From an uncultured Pseudoflavonifractor sp. (GTDB lineage Bacteria > Bacillota > Clostridia > Oscillospirales > Oscillospiraceae), in contig CAJFTA010000018.1 of assembly GCA_904419835.1 (NCBI GenBank), forward strand, positions 1-53,361: DNA of 53,361 nt, in the 5' to 3' direction. The notes beneath the pieces are model-generated. The model saw only the letters and a list, made by a program, of their open reading frames with translations. It was not told the origin of the DNA and ran no database searches. Of this stretch, positions 1-7,219 are shown piece by piece; the stretch's first letter is position 1, and each line of letters starts with the position of its first letter. The translations under genes and the position numbers were made by a program.

Positions 1-41
1 TTATCCCCGTGGACGAGCTGATGAAACAGGAAACGGCATGA
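1..41 (+). CDS. 3' end of a plus-strand gene, product unknown
   Basis: An open frame enters from the left edge and ends at TGA 39-41, giving the tail IPVDELMKQETA. Only 12 codons are visible, so no family can be named. The tail is charged and looks like an ordinary protein C-terminus, and the stop lies inside a short hairpin. The call rests on frame and context only; chance openness over so short a stretch cannot be excluded. Confidence 0.35.
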   Translation, partial: IPVDELMKQETA

Positions 42-57
42 CCGAAGCCATGCCGTT
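32..57 (+). terminator. Hairpin overlapping the stop of the partial gene
   Basis: The arms AACGGCATG (32-40) and CATGCCGTT (49-57) pair perfectly over 9 bp around an 8-nt loop. No clear T-run follows, so termination is only a guess. The remaining 120 bp before the pnp terminator show nothing recognisable. Confidence 0.3.
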
Positions 58-177
58 CCTGCGAAAACCGATATTGCTTTCTTATGACCCCCGACCATGG
101 GGCGGTCATTTTTTTGAGCACGTGGCAAAGCTGCTCAAAACATATAGGCACGTTTCTCTCCCAACGCACCGGGGATA

Positions 178-213
178 CAAAAACCGGGCGGACACGTTGT
201 GCCCGCCCGGTTT
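178..213 (-). terminator. Rho-independent terminator of pnp
   Basis: The arms AAACCGGGCG (181-190) and CGCCCGGTTT (204-213) form a perfect 10-bp stem. On the minus strand the stem is followed by a T-run (the A-run at 177-183). It lies just downstream of the pnp stop codon. Confidence 0.85.
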
Positions 214-227
214 GCTTATCCGGTTTC

Positions 228-2378
228 TTACTTGGCGCTCTGGCCGGCGGCCTGCCTGGCCTTGATCTCCTTGAGGGCGTCCTTGTAGGACAGGTTCACG
301 CGGCCCTTCTCATCGATGTCGGTGACCTTGACCCAGATCATGTCGCCGATGTTGACCACGTCCTCCACCTTCTCCACCCGGCGGTCGGCCAGCTTGGAGA
401 TGTGGACCATGCCGTCCTTGCCGGGCGCCAGCTCCACGAAGGCGCCGAAGGTGAGGATGCGCACCACCTTGCCGTAGTACAGCTGGCCCACCTCGGGGAC
501 GAACACGATGGTGTCGATCATCTTCTTGGCGGCCTCGCAGGAGGCGGCGTCGGGGGAGGCGATGTGGATGGTGCCGTCGTCGTCGATGTCCACCGTGGCG
601 CCGGACTCGGCGCAGATCTTCTGGATCACGCTGCCGCCCTTGCCGATGACCTCGCGGATCTTGTCCACGTCGATCTTCATGGTGATCATCTTGGGGGCGT
701 ACTTGCTCACCTCGGGCCGGGGCTCGGCGATGCAGGGGAGCATAATCTCGTCCAGGATGGCGTAGCGGGCGTCCCGGGTGATCTCCAGGGCCTCCTTGAT
801 GATCTCGTGGGTGAGGCCGTCGTTCTTCAGGTCCATCTGGATGGCGGTGATGCCGGCCTTGGTGCCGGCCACCTTGAAGTCCATCTCGCCGTGGAAGTCC
901 TCCACGCCCTGGATGTCGATAAAGGTCTGGAAGGAGCCGTCGTCGTCCTGGATGAGGCCGCAGGAGATGCCGGCCACGGGAGCCTTGATGGGCACGCCGG
1001 CGTCCATCAGAGCCAGGGTGGAGCCGCAGATGGAGCCCTGAGAGGTGGAGCCGTTGGAGGAGAGGACCTCGCTCACCACGCGGATGGCGTAGGGGAACTC
1101 GTCCACGCTGGGCAGCACAGGCACCAGGGCCCGCTCAGCCAGGGCGCCGTGGCCGTACTCCCGGCGGTTGGTGGAGCGGGGGGCCTTGGCCTCGCCCACG
1201 GAGTAGGGGGGGAAGTTGTAGTGGTGCATGTACCGCTTCTCTTCCTCTTCCCAAATGGTATCCAGCTTCTGGGCGGCGGCCAGGGTGTTCAGGGTGGCCA
1301 CGGACAGGACCTGGGTCTGGCCGCGGGTGAACAGGCCGGAGCCGTGGACCTTGGGCAGCACGCCCACCTCGGCGCTGAGGGGACGGATCTCGTTCTTGGC
1401 GCGGCCGTCCACACGGTGGCCCTGGAGCAGCCAGGCCTTGACGATCTTCTTCTGGAACTTGTAGGTGAACTCCTCGAGATACTTGTCCATCTCGGGGTAC
1501 TCCTCCAGGTAGTCCTCATGCCACTTGTCGATCATGGCGTTCCAGCGCTGCTCACGGATGTTCTTGTCGTCGGTGTCCATGGCGGCCTTGGCCTCGTCCA
1601 TGTACTTGTCCACGATCTTGTCGAACAGCTCCTGGTTGAAGTCGGCGTGGTCGTACTCCATCTTGGGCTTGCCAATCTGAGCCACGATGTCGTTGATGAA
1701 GGCCACCTGCTTCTTGATCTCCTCGTGGGCCTTCACGATGCCCTCGTACATGATATCGTCGGGGATCTGGTCGGCGCCGGCCTCGATCATGACCACCTTC
1801 TTCTCAGTGGCGGCCACGGTCACGTCCATGCGGGAGGTCTTGCGCTGCTCCTGAGTGGGGTTGAAGACGATCTCGCCGTCGCAGTAGCCCACCTCCAGGC
1901 AGCCGATGGGGCCGGCGAAGGGGATCTCGGAGTAGCTCAGGCAGGCGGACACGCCGATCATGGCGGTGACCTCGGGAGAGCAGTCGTAGTCCACGCTCAT
2001 GACGGTGCAGGTGATGCACACGTCATTGCGGAAGTCGTAGGGGAACAGGGGGCGGATGGGCCGGTCGATGAGGCGGGAGGCCAGCACGGCGGGCAGGGAG
2101 GGACGGCCCTCACGGCGCATGAAGGAGCCGGGGATGCGGCCCACGGCGTACAGCTTCTCCTCAAAGTCCACGCTCAGGGGGAAGAAGTCCACGCCGTCCC
2201 GGGGACGGGGAGAGACGCAGATGGCCACGTGGACGGTGGTGTCGCCGTAGCGCACCAGAGCGGCGGCGTTGGCCAGCTCGGCGGTCTTGCCCACCTCGAT
2301 GGAGAAGGGACGGCCGGCGATCTCAGTCTTGAAGATCTTGTGGTTGGGGAACTGCTTGTGGGTGATGACGGTAGACAT
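228..2378 (-). CDS. pnp: Polyribonucleotide nucleotidyltransferase (PNPase)
   Basis: A 716-residue phosphorolytic 3'-5' exoribonuclease for mRNA turnover, of normal length for the family. The order seen is an N-terminal RNase PH-like domain, a helical linker, a second RNase PH-like domain containing GSTSQGSICGSTLALMDAG, a KH domain with the GxxG loop in REVIGKGGSVIQK (about residues 560-615), and a C-terminal S1 domain (about 625-700). The ATG at 2378 was chosen because AAGGAGGA sits 5-12 bases upstream; an in-frame upstream extension is a leader artefact. It lies 212 bp downstream of rpsO, the conserved rpsO-pnp order, and the gap holds two long hairpins. Cytoplasmic, probably a degradosome partner by family knowledge. 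Confidence 0.98.
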   Translation of the reverse strand: MSTVITHKQFPNHKIFKTEIAGRPFSIEVGKTAELANAAALVRYGDTTVHVAICVSPRPRDGVDFFPLSVDFEEKLYAVGRIPGSFMRREGRPSLPAVLASRLIDRPIRPLFPYDFRNDVCITCTVMSVDYDCSPEVTAMIGVSACLSYSEIPFAGPIGCLEVGYCDGEIVFNPTQEQRKTSRMDVTVAATEKKVVMIEAGADQIPDDIMYEGIVKAHEEIKKQVAFINDIVAQIGKPKMEYDHADFNQELFDKIVDKYMDEAKAAMDTDDKNIREQRWNAMIDKWHEDYLEEYPEMDKYLEEFTYKFQKKIVKAWLLQGHRVDGRAKNEIRPLSAEVGVLPKVHGSGLFTRGQTQVLSVATLNTLAAAQKLDTIWEEEEKRYMHHYNFPPYSVGEAKAPRSTNRREYGHGALAERALVPVLPSVDEFPYAIRVVSEVLSSNGSTSQGSICGSTLALMDAGVPIKAPVAGISCGLIQDDDGSFQTFIDIQGVEDFHGEMDFKVAGTKAGITAIQMDLKNDGLTHEIIKEALEITRDARYAILDEIMLPCIAEPRPEVSKYAPKMITMKIDVDKIREVIGKGGSVIQKICAESGATVDIDDDGTIHIASPDAASCEAAKKMIDTIVFVPEVGQLYYGKVVRILTFGAFVELAPGKDGMVHISKLADRRVEKVEDVVNIGDMIWVKVTDIDEKGRVNLSYKDALKEIKARQAAGQSAK

Positions 2379-2427
2379 GGTTGTCCTCCTTTTCGTTGGT
2401 ATGGGCCAGCGTCCGGGCCGTCTCACC

Positions 2428-2482
2428 TTTTAGCATTTGAACCCGGGTCCGTATTCTTCAGGCCCATGTTCAACTGCTAAAA
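2428..2482 (-). promoter_or_regulatory. Long hairpin in the pnp leader
   Basis: Fifteen-base arms at 2428-2442 and 2468-2482 pair with one mismatch (TTTTAGCAxTTGAAC type), enclosing a 25-nt apical part. It sits 50 bp upstream of the pnp start. In E. coli the equivalent gap carries an RNase III-processed hairpin through which PNPase autoregulates; an analogous role here is inferred from position and shape only. Confidence 0.55.
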
Positions 2483-2546
2483 AAGCGCTCCGGCCCGGCG
2501 GGGCCTGTGGATAGGTTCGCGCCGTCCTCCCGGAGGAGAATGGCAA

Positions 2547-2581
2547 GATAGGGTGGCGTGGCATAACCACGCCACCCTATC
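2547..2581 (-). terminator. Perfect 15-bp hairpin after rpsO
   Basis: The arms GATAGGGTGGCGTGG (2547-2561) and CCACGCCACCCTATC (2567-2581) pair perfectly around a 5-nt loop, 9 bp after the rpsO stop. No T-run follows on the minus strand. It may therefore be a processing or stability hairpin, or a leaky terminator, rather than a classical terminator. Confidence 0.6.
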
Positions 2582-2590
2582 GGGAAGCTC

Positions 2591-2857
2591 TTACTTACGG
2601 ATGCCCAGCTTGGCAATGATGGCACGGTACCGCTCGATGTCCTTGGCCATCAGGTAGTCCAGCATCTTGCGGCGCTTACCGACCATCTTCAGCAGGCCGC
2701 GGCGGCTGTGGTTGTCGTGGGTGTGGACCTTCAGGTGCTCGGTCAGCTCCTGGATGCGGGCGGTCAGAATGGCAATCTGGACCTCGGGGGAGCCGGTGTC
2801 AGTGGGATGGGTGCGGTTGGCCTCGATAACGGCCGTCTTCTCGTCCTTACGGATCAT
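2591..2857 (-). CDS. rpsO: 30S ribosomal protein S15
   Basis: An 88-residue S15 of usual length that binds the 16S rRNA central domain early in 30S assembly. Family motifs include THPTDTGSPEVQIAILT, then LTEHLKVHTHDNHSRRGLL and a basic GKRRKMLDYL segment. The ATG at 2857 is preceded by an AGGTGG-type site. It has its own promoter about 120 nt upstream and probably reads through to pnp. The 118-nt leader has several short GC hairpins; S15 often represses its own mRNA, but no known S15-binding motif was recognised here. Confidence 0.98.
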   Translation of the reverse strand: MIRKDEKTAVIEANRTHPTDTGSPEVQIAILTARIQELTEHLKVHTHDNHSRRGLLKMVGKRRKMLDYLMAKDIERYRAIIAKLGIRK

Positions 2858-2982
2858 GGATGGTTTCCACCTTTCATATCATTTGCCCGGCGGCTGGGTA
2901 ACGGGTGGGCGGACCCCCGCGGATACGCGGCTGTTGTCCCGAAACTAAGCGGCAGGCAGCTTCGCACATTGCGTGCTTTGGT

Positions 2983-3011
2983 AGTCTATCATATTTTGCC
3001 CGTGCTGTAAA
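2983..3011 (-). promoter_or_regulatory. Sigma-A promoter of rpsO
   Basis: On the minus strand TTTACA (3006-3011), a 17-bp spacer and TAGACT (2983-2988). Transcription would begin near 2976, leaving a leader of about 118 nt before rpsO. Confidence 0.6.
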
Positions 3012-3062
3012 GGGAAAAAACACAATTTTCAGGACTTTTCCCCTGGTTTTGTCCGGCCCGGC

Positions 3063-3845
3063 TCACTGTCCGGGCAGGTCGTTGGGCTTGGGCACTCCGG
3101 CGGCCTCTCTGGCCTCGTCGGTGCCGATGTAGGTGAGATTGGTGAAGATGCGCTCCAGCTTCTGGTCGGGGTAGTGGGCGTCAAGGAACTCGGCCGCCGG
3201 TCCGGCGGCGGGCACGTTGTGCTGCCGCTGGTTCATCCGGCTCAGGGCGGCGGAGGTGAGGGCCACGTCAAAGACCATCAGCACCGCCAGCACCAGGGTG
3301 AGGGGGCGGCCCGCCCCGTTGGGGATTTTCCCTATCCAGCGGCACACCGCCGGATAGGCCCACGTGACCCACAGCACCGCCGCCACGCCCCAGAACAGGG
3401 AGAACACCAGGTTCACCCGGCCGTTGATGTTGAAGGGCAGGTGGCTGTAATCCCAGAAGCATGCGCCGAAGAGCACCTCCTGGAGCCAGGAGCAGGCGTA
3501 TTCATACACCGCGCCCAGCACCGTACCGGCCAGCAGGATGAGGAAGGAGCTGCGGCGGGCAAGACGGTGGAAGCACAGCGTGAACAGCACCGCCCCCAGA
3601 CCCCACACCAGGGAGAAGGAGCCGTAGAGCACGCCGCTGCGGTTCTGGAGCTCCCCACGGGTGAGGAGCATGAACGCCGTCTCCACCAGACAGCCCAGGA
3701 AGGAGACGATGATAAACACCCAGAAGAGCTTGTAAAAGTTCACGCCCCGGGCAAAAAAGCCGGGGATATTCTCCGAAGAGACGGCCTCTGTCCGCTCCGC
3801 CCCGGAAAAGCCGGACTGCTGCCGTCCGTGCGCCAGTTCTGCCAT
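3063..3845 (-). CDS. CmpB-type putative ABC transporter membrane protein
   Basis: A 260-residue integral membrane protein of the family named putative ABC-transporter type IV / CmpB (PF06541), recognised by FLGCLVETAF, NRSGVLYGSFSLVWGLGAVL and the FxWxYSxLPFNINGRVNL region. A polar N-terminus of about 37 residues precedes five to six hydrophobic segments; a charged cytoplasmic tail of about 60 residues follows. No ATPase partner is adjacent and the true function of the family is unsettled. The ATG at 3845 has an AAAGGAGA site. It appears monocistronic, with an extended -10 promoter just upstream. The family call is from memory of the motif pattern. Confidence 0.8.
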   Translation of the reverse strand: MAELAHGRQQSGFSGAERTEAVSSENIPGFFARGVNFYKLFWVFIIVSFLGCLVETAFMLLTRGELQNRSGVLYGSFSLVWGLGAVLFTLCFHRLARRSSFLILLAGTVLGAVYEYACSWLQEVLFGACFWDYSHLPFNINGRVNLVFSLFWGVAAVLWVTWAYPAVCRWIGKIPNGAGRPLTLVLAVLMVFDVALTSAALSRMNQRQHNVPAAGPAAEFLDAHYPDQKLERIFTNLTYIGTDEAREAAGVPKPNDLPGQ

Positions 3846-3886
3846 AGGGTTCTCCTTTCTCTGTCCGTCACCTTGGAACAGTGGGT

Positions 3887-3895
3887 ATCATACCA
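3887..3895 (-). promoter_or_regulatory. Extended -10 promoter element
   Basis: On the minus strand TGGTATGAT, a TGn-TATGAT extended -10 about 42 bp before the CmpB-type gene. No good -35 is visible. The rest of the 3846-4003 gap is AT-rich with no other signal. Confidence 0.45.
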
Positions 3896-4003
3896 CGGCA
3901 CAGTGCACAATAACATGAAGGATATATTAAATTTTCATTTAACTTTTCCCTCCGAAATTCGAAATTTCGACCTTCGGAAGGGCTTCTTCTCACTATCCGG
4001 CTG

Positions 4004-4042
4004 CAAAAAATGTCCCTGTCGCCCGAAACGGGCGGCAGGGAC
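4004..4042 (-). terminator. Terminator of the ABC operon
   Basis: Thirteen-base arms at 4012-4024 and 4030-4042 (GTCCCTG...CAGGGAC, one wobble) with a 5-nt loop. On the minus strand the stem is followed by ATTTTTTG. It ends the XRE/ABC operon. Confidence 0.85.
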
Positions 4043-4062
4043 GGTTATTTTGACGACAGGGT

Positions 4063-5682
4063 TTATTTGATGCGGAAGGTCTTCTCCGCCCGGTTCCACA
4101 CCACGGCCAGGGCGACAGCGCTGTACGCCACGGTACACACCACCACCAGCAGGGTGAACACGCTGGTGGGCTGCTTGATCTGGAGGCACATCCAGCACAC
4201 AAAGTAGACCACCCAGTTGAGAATGCCGAAGAAGGGATTTTTCACCGCCAGCTGGGCGGTGTAGGGCTGGAAGATGTAGTAGAGGAACAGGGGGTGGACC
4301 GAGAAGAACACCGCCAGGCTCAGCACCGCCAGGCAGAACAGGGCCAGCCCGCCCCCCAGGGGCGCCCCGGCGGCCAGGGTGAGGAGGGCCGTGCCCGCGC
4401 AGATGGCGGCGGCCACCAGCAGGTTCCGCCCGGCCACCTGGCCCAGCCGGATGGTGAAGTTGCGCAGGAGCACCTTCCGCTCCCGGTACCAGCCGTACCG
4501 GAGGAGGGAGATGTCGCAGTTGTAGAACATGGCCTTGCAGATCCGCTGGCCCAGGGTGTTGCAGATGAGGTACATGATAAACACGAAGATGGGCAGGAAC
4601 CGGGTGGGGAATTCCGCCATCAGGCCGGCCATGGCCTCCCGGGCAAAGAGAACGCCCGCCAGGCCCGCCAGCACCGCCGCGCCCACTGCCCCCAGGGCGT
4701 ACTTCACCGGCTTGTTCAGCAGCCGCCGGTGGCGCAGGAAAAACAGGCCGTTGAGGTAGGCGTACCCCTTCATGGCCTGAATCCGGCCCCCGGCGTCCTC
4801 CGCGGCCAGGTCGGACTCTTTCATCTGCACGTCCCGGAAGGCGGCCTGGGCGGCGTTCTGCCTGGCGGCGGCGGTGGACACGTTCTCCGCCCGGCAGGTT
4901 TTCCACACCAGTGCCTGATAATGGGGATAACGGAGAATCCAGACGCCCGCCCAGGCGCCGCATCCCACCGACGCGATGTATACCGCCGGGTTGAACAGGA
5001 ACCGCTCCATGGGCAGGGGTTCGGGCAGAAGCAGGGGCACATAGGCACCGGCCAGGGCCAGCACCGTGACGGCCATGATGTGCCAGAAGCTCTTGCCCGG
5101 CTGTTTCTCCCAGCGGTGCCATATCCACACATGGAAAAACTCGCCCAGGACACGGAAGGCGGCCATCTGCACGGAGAGGAGCAGTCCCTCCCACCAGCCG
5201 GGGCCGAAGAGGGCGGCAAAGACCATCAGGGCCGGGGTAAAGGTCACAAAAGTCTGGAGGTGCTCACGGCCGGCGGTGGCGGCCAGGCTGGCCCGGGCGC
5301 CCATGCCCATCTGCCGCACGCAGGTGTACTTGACCAGGCTGGCGGTGAGGATATTGGATTGGAGAAAGGCGCCGCCGAAGAAGCTGAGGAAGAACAGGGC
5401 GGTGAGAAAGTTCTGCCACAGTCCCTCCGCTCCCAGGTCCTCCCGGATCAGCATGGCGGGCAGCAGGCAGCAGAGGAACAGGTAGATAAACTTTCCGGCA
5501 AAGGCGCTGACCAGCTTCAGCACCTCCACCACGGCCATGAGCCGCTGCTTGCCCGCCGAGGCGGCGTACAGCCGGTCGGGGAACAGGCGGCGGACGAGGG
5601 GGATTTTCTTCAGCCAGAAGAGAAAGCGGTTGCAGCTCATGGCCGACTGCACCCGGAACACATTACGCATGTCCTTAATCAT
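4063..5682 (-). CDS. ABC-2-like multi-pass permease
   Basis: A 539-residue protein with about ten hydrophobic segments in two halves, separated near residues 265-310 by a soluble stretch rich in Ala, Glu and Asp. No named permease family is recognised from sequence alone. Its start ATGATTAA overlaps the stop of the ATPase gene by 8 bp, so the two are translationally coupled and form one ABC exporter; this pairing is the main evidence. The substrate is unknown. A large ATPase-coupled permease in an XRE-controlled operon is a common arrangement for antimicrobial-peptide or drug export, but that is inference. The start is fixed by the overlap. Confidence 0.75.
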   Translation of the reverse strand: MIKDMRNVFRVQSAMSCNRFLFWLKKIPLVRRLFPDRLYAASAGKQRLMAVVEVLKLVSAFAGKFIYLFLCCLLPAMLIREDLGAEGLWQNFLTALFFLSFFGGAFLQSNILTASLVKYTCVRQMGMGARASLAATAGREHLQTFVTFTPALMVFAALFGPGWWEGLLLSVQMAAFRVLGEFFHVWIWHRWEKQPGKSFWHIMAVTVLALAGAYVPLLLPEPLPMERFLFNPAVYIASVGCGAWAGVWILRYPHYQALVWKTCRAENVSTAAARQNAAQAAFRDVQMKESDLAAEDAGGRIQAMKGYAYLNGLFFLRHRRLLNKPVKYALGAVGAAVLAGLAGVLFAREAMAGLMAEFPTRFLPIFVFIMYLICNTLGQRICKAMFYNCDISLLRYGWYRERKVLLRNFTIRLGQVAGRNLLVAAAICAGTALLTLAAGAPLGGGLALFCLAVLSLAVFFSVHPLFLYYIFQPYTAQLAVKNPFFGILNWVVYFVCWMCLQIKQPTSVFTLLVVVCTVAYSAVALAVVWNRAEKTFRIK

Positions 5683-6388
5683 GGCGTTCCTCTTCTTTCA
5701 GCAGCTCCACCACCCGGTTCTCAAACTCAGGCGTGTGGATGATGGACGGGTCCACCTCCTCCAGCGTACCGTGGTGGAGGAGGACAATCTCGTCGCACAG
5801 GTCGGCAGCCAGCTGGAGAATGTGGGTGGAGAAGAGGATGATGTGGTCCTCCTTCATCTCGATGAGCAGGTCCTTCATCTCCTTGGCGGCCACCACGTCG
5901 AAGGAGGTGAGGGGCTCGTCCAGCAGGATGACCGGCGGCCGGGCGATGAGGAAGCAGAGCATCTGCATCTTGTTCTTCATGCCGTGGGAGTAGTCCTTCA
6001 TCAGGCGGCAGCGGTCCTCGGCATCAATGCCCACCAGGTCCAGCCAGTCGTCGGGGGTGCGGCCGCTGGGGTCCTTGCCGGCGTTGATCTCCTGGAAGAA
6101 CTTCACGAACTCCCAGCCTGTCAGGAACTCGGGCACCACCGGCGTGGACAGCACATAGCCCACGTCCCCCTCGGCCAGGGGGCGGCGGGCCCCGGTCCCG
6201 TCCTCCACGCAGAAGGCGCCGCCGTCGGGCGGGAACTCTCCGGCCAGGCAGTTCATCAGGGTGGTCTTGCCCGCGCCGTTGCGGCCCAGCAGGCCGTAAA
6301 TCCGGCCCTGCTGGAAGGAGAAGGACGCCCCCCTGAGCACCTGCTTCTCCCCAAAATGCTTTTCGATCCCTTCTAAAATGAGCTTCAT
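5675..6388 (-). CDS. ABC transporter ATP-binding protein
   Basis: A 237-residue nucleotide-binding domain. Walker A is GRNGAGKTT (residues 35-43), Walker B with catalytic Glu is VILLDEPLTSFD, and the H-loop is LFSTHIL. The signature is degenerate: the usual LSGGQ position reads YSHGM in KDYSHGMKNK, a type met in some ABC-2 exporters where YSxGM replaces LSGGQ. The length is normal for a single NBD. It lies 43 bp after the 4-TM gene and overlaps the permease gene, so it energises that permease at the inner face of the membrane. Confidence 0.93.
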   Translation of the reverse strand: MKLILEGIEKHFGEKQVLRGASFSFQQGRIYGLLGRNGAGKTTLMNCLAGEFPPDGGAFCVEDGTGARRPLAEGDVGYVLSTPVVPEFLTGWEFVKFFQEINAGKDPSGRTPDDWLDLVGIDAEDRCRLMKDYSHGMKNKMQMLCFLIARPPVILLDEPLTSFDVVAAKEMKDLLIEMKEDHIILFSTHILQLAADLCDEIVLLHHGTLEEVDPSIIHTPEFENRVVELLKEEERHD

Positions 6389-6431
6389 ACGTCTCTCGCT
6401 TTCCGCCGCCTTCCCGGGCGGCTTTTCCTTG

Positions 6432-6869
6432 TTACAGCTCCCTCTGGAGCCGCACCAGCTGATACATGTAAATCACGAAATGGGCCAGATAGGCCAGCAT
6501 CACCACCACCAGGACGGCCATGGGCGCGTCCATCACCAGCAGAATGACCCACTCAGCGATGAAGATGGGGGTGGCGGCCAGCAGGGAGCGGTAGGCGGCG
6601 ATGCCCCGGAGCATCTGGTTGCGCTCGTCCTTCTCCTCCCGCTCCGCCGCCCGGCGGGCCTTTTCATTGCGGCGGTAGTGCCGGGCGAAGAGGGCCTTGA
6701 CCGTCAGCAGCCCGCCCAGCGCTCCGCCCCCGCCGGCCAGCAGTCCGCCGGCCAGCCGGGGCAGCTCCAGACCCAGGCTGTCCCCCGCCAGCACCAAGAG
6801 CACGGCCAGCCAGCTCAGCCCCGCGCCGACCCAGTACAGAACCTCCCTATTCCTCTCCCTGTTCTTCAT
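6432..6869 (-). CDS. Four-TM membrane protein linked to the XRE regulator
   Basis: A 145-residue protein with two N-terminal hydrophobic segments, a charged middle (RRNEKARRAAEREEKDERNQ) and two more hydrophobic segments. This layout resembles DUF2178-type proteins that often follow small XRE regulators. The start was placed at the ATG at 6869 (MKNRERNREV), which overlaps the end of the regulator gene by 23 bp; a longer in-frame version would overlap it further and has no ribosome site. It may act as a membrane partner or sensor for the regulator, which is inference. A small GC hairpin lies between this gene and the ATPase. Confidence 0.7.
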   Translation of the reverse strand: MKNRERNREVLYWVGAGLSWLAVLLVLAGDSLGLELPRLAGGLLAGGGGALGGLLTVKALFARHYRRNEKARRAAEREEKDERNQMLRGIAAYRSLLAATPIFIAEWVILLVMDAPMAVLVVVMLAYLAHFVIYMYQLVRLQREL

Positions 6870-7053
6870 AGAGAAAGACCTCCTCAATGGTGGTTTCAAA
6901 CAGCCGGGCGATTTTGAAGGCCAGCAGGATGGACGGATTGTACCGCCCATTCTCCAGGGACCCCACCGTCTGCCGGGACACCTCCAGCGCCTCGGCCAGC
7001 TCCTCCTGGGTCATGCCTCTGGCCTTCCGCAGCTCCTCCAGCCGGTTTTTCAA
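6847..7053 (-). CDS. XRE-family (Cro/CI-like) transcriptional regulator
   Basis: A 68-residue single-domain HTH_3 protein. The DNA-binding helix-turn-helix is visible as MTQEELAEALEVSRQTVGSLENGRYNPS, followed by the typical small C-terminal ending IARLFETTIEEVFLYEE. It is the first gene of the XRE/4-TM/ATPase/permease operon. A consensus promoter and two matching palindromes lie immediately upstream, so autoregulation is likely. This subfamily normally works as a dimer binding such palindromes. Confidence 0.93.
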   Translation of the reverse strand: MKNRLEELRKARGMTQEELAEALEVSRQTVGSLENGRYNPSILLAFKIARLFETTIEEVFLYEEQGEE

Positions 7054-7074
7054 ACCCTCGCCTCCCTCTGAAAT

Positions 7075-7143
7075 GGAAAGCTCACTTTCCGTCCTGTGGC
7101 CTTAGTATAGTGCCGCCGTCGCATTTTGTCAAGTTAACTTTCC
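7075..7143 (-). promoter_or_regulatory. Paired palindromic operators around the XRE promoter
   Basis: Site 1 (7075-7090) is GGAAAG-N4-CTTTCC, perfect 6-bp arms. Site 2 (7128-7143) has the same 6-4-6 geometry with GTCAAG-TTAA-CTTTCC, a perfect right arm and 4 of 6 in the left. Site 2 overlaps the -35 and site 1 lies just after the expected start of transcription, so bound dimers would block the promoter. Assignment to the XRE protein is inference from adjacency. Confidence 0.65.
7104..7132 (-). promoter_or_regulatory. Consensus sigma-A promoter of the XRE/ABC operon
   Basis: On the minus strand TTGACA (7127-7132), a 17-bp spacer and TATACT (7104-7109). This is one of the best promoters in the window. 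Confidence 0.9.
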
Positions 7144-7160
7144 ATTAAAATCATCTTTAC

Positions 7161-7197
7161 AAAAAACCAGGCGCCCGCATCTGTGAGCGCCTGGTTT
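7161..7197 (-). terminator. Terminator of ileS
   Basis: The arms AAACCAGGCGC (7164-7174) and GCGCCTGGTTT (7187-7197) form a perfect 11-bp stem followed on the minus strand by a T-run (TTTTTTG), 22 bp after ileS. Confidence 0.9.
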
Positions 7198-7219
7198 GGG
7201 ATATGCTGTATGGGAATTT

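Noticed and set aside
84..2480. A 798-codon plus-strand open frame opposite pnp
   Set aside because: Its translation is His/Leu/Val/Gly/Asp-biased without domains and mirrors the codon bias of pnp; a GC-rich antisense artefact.
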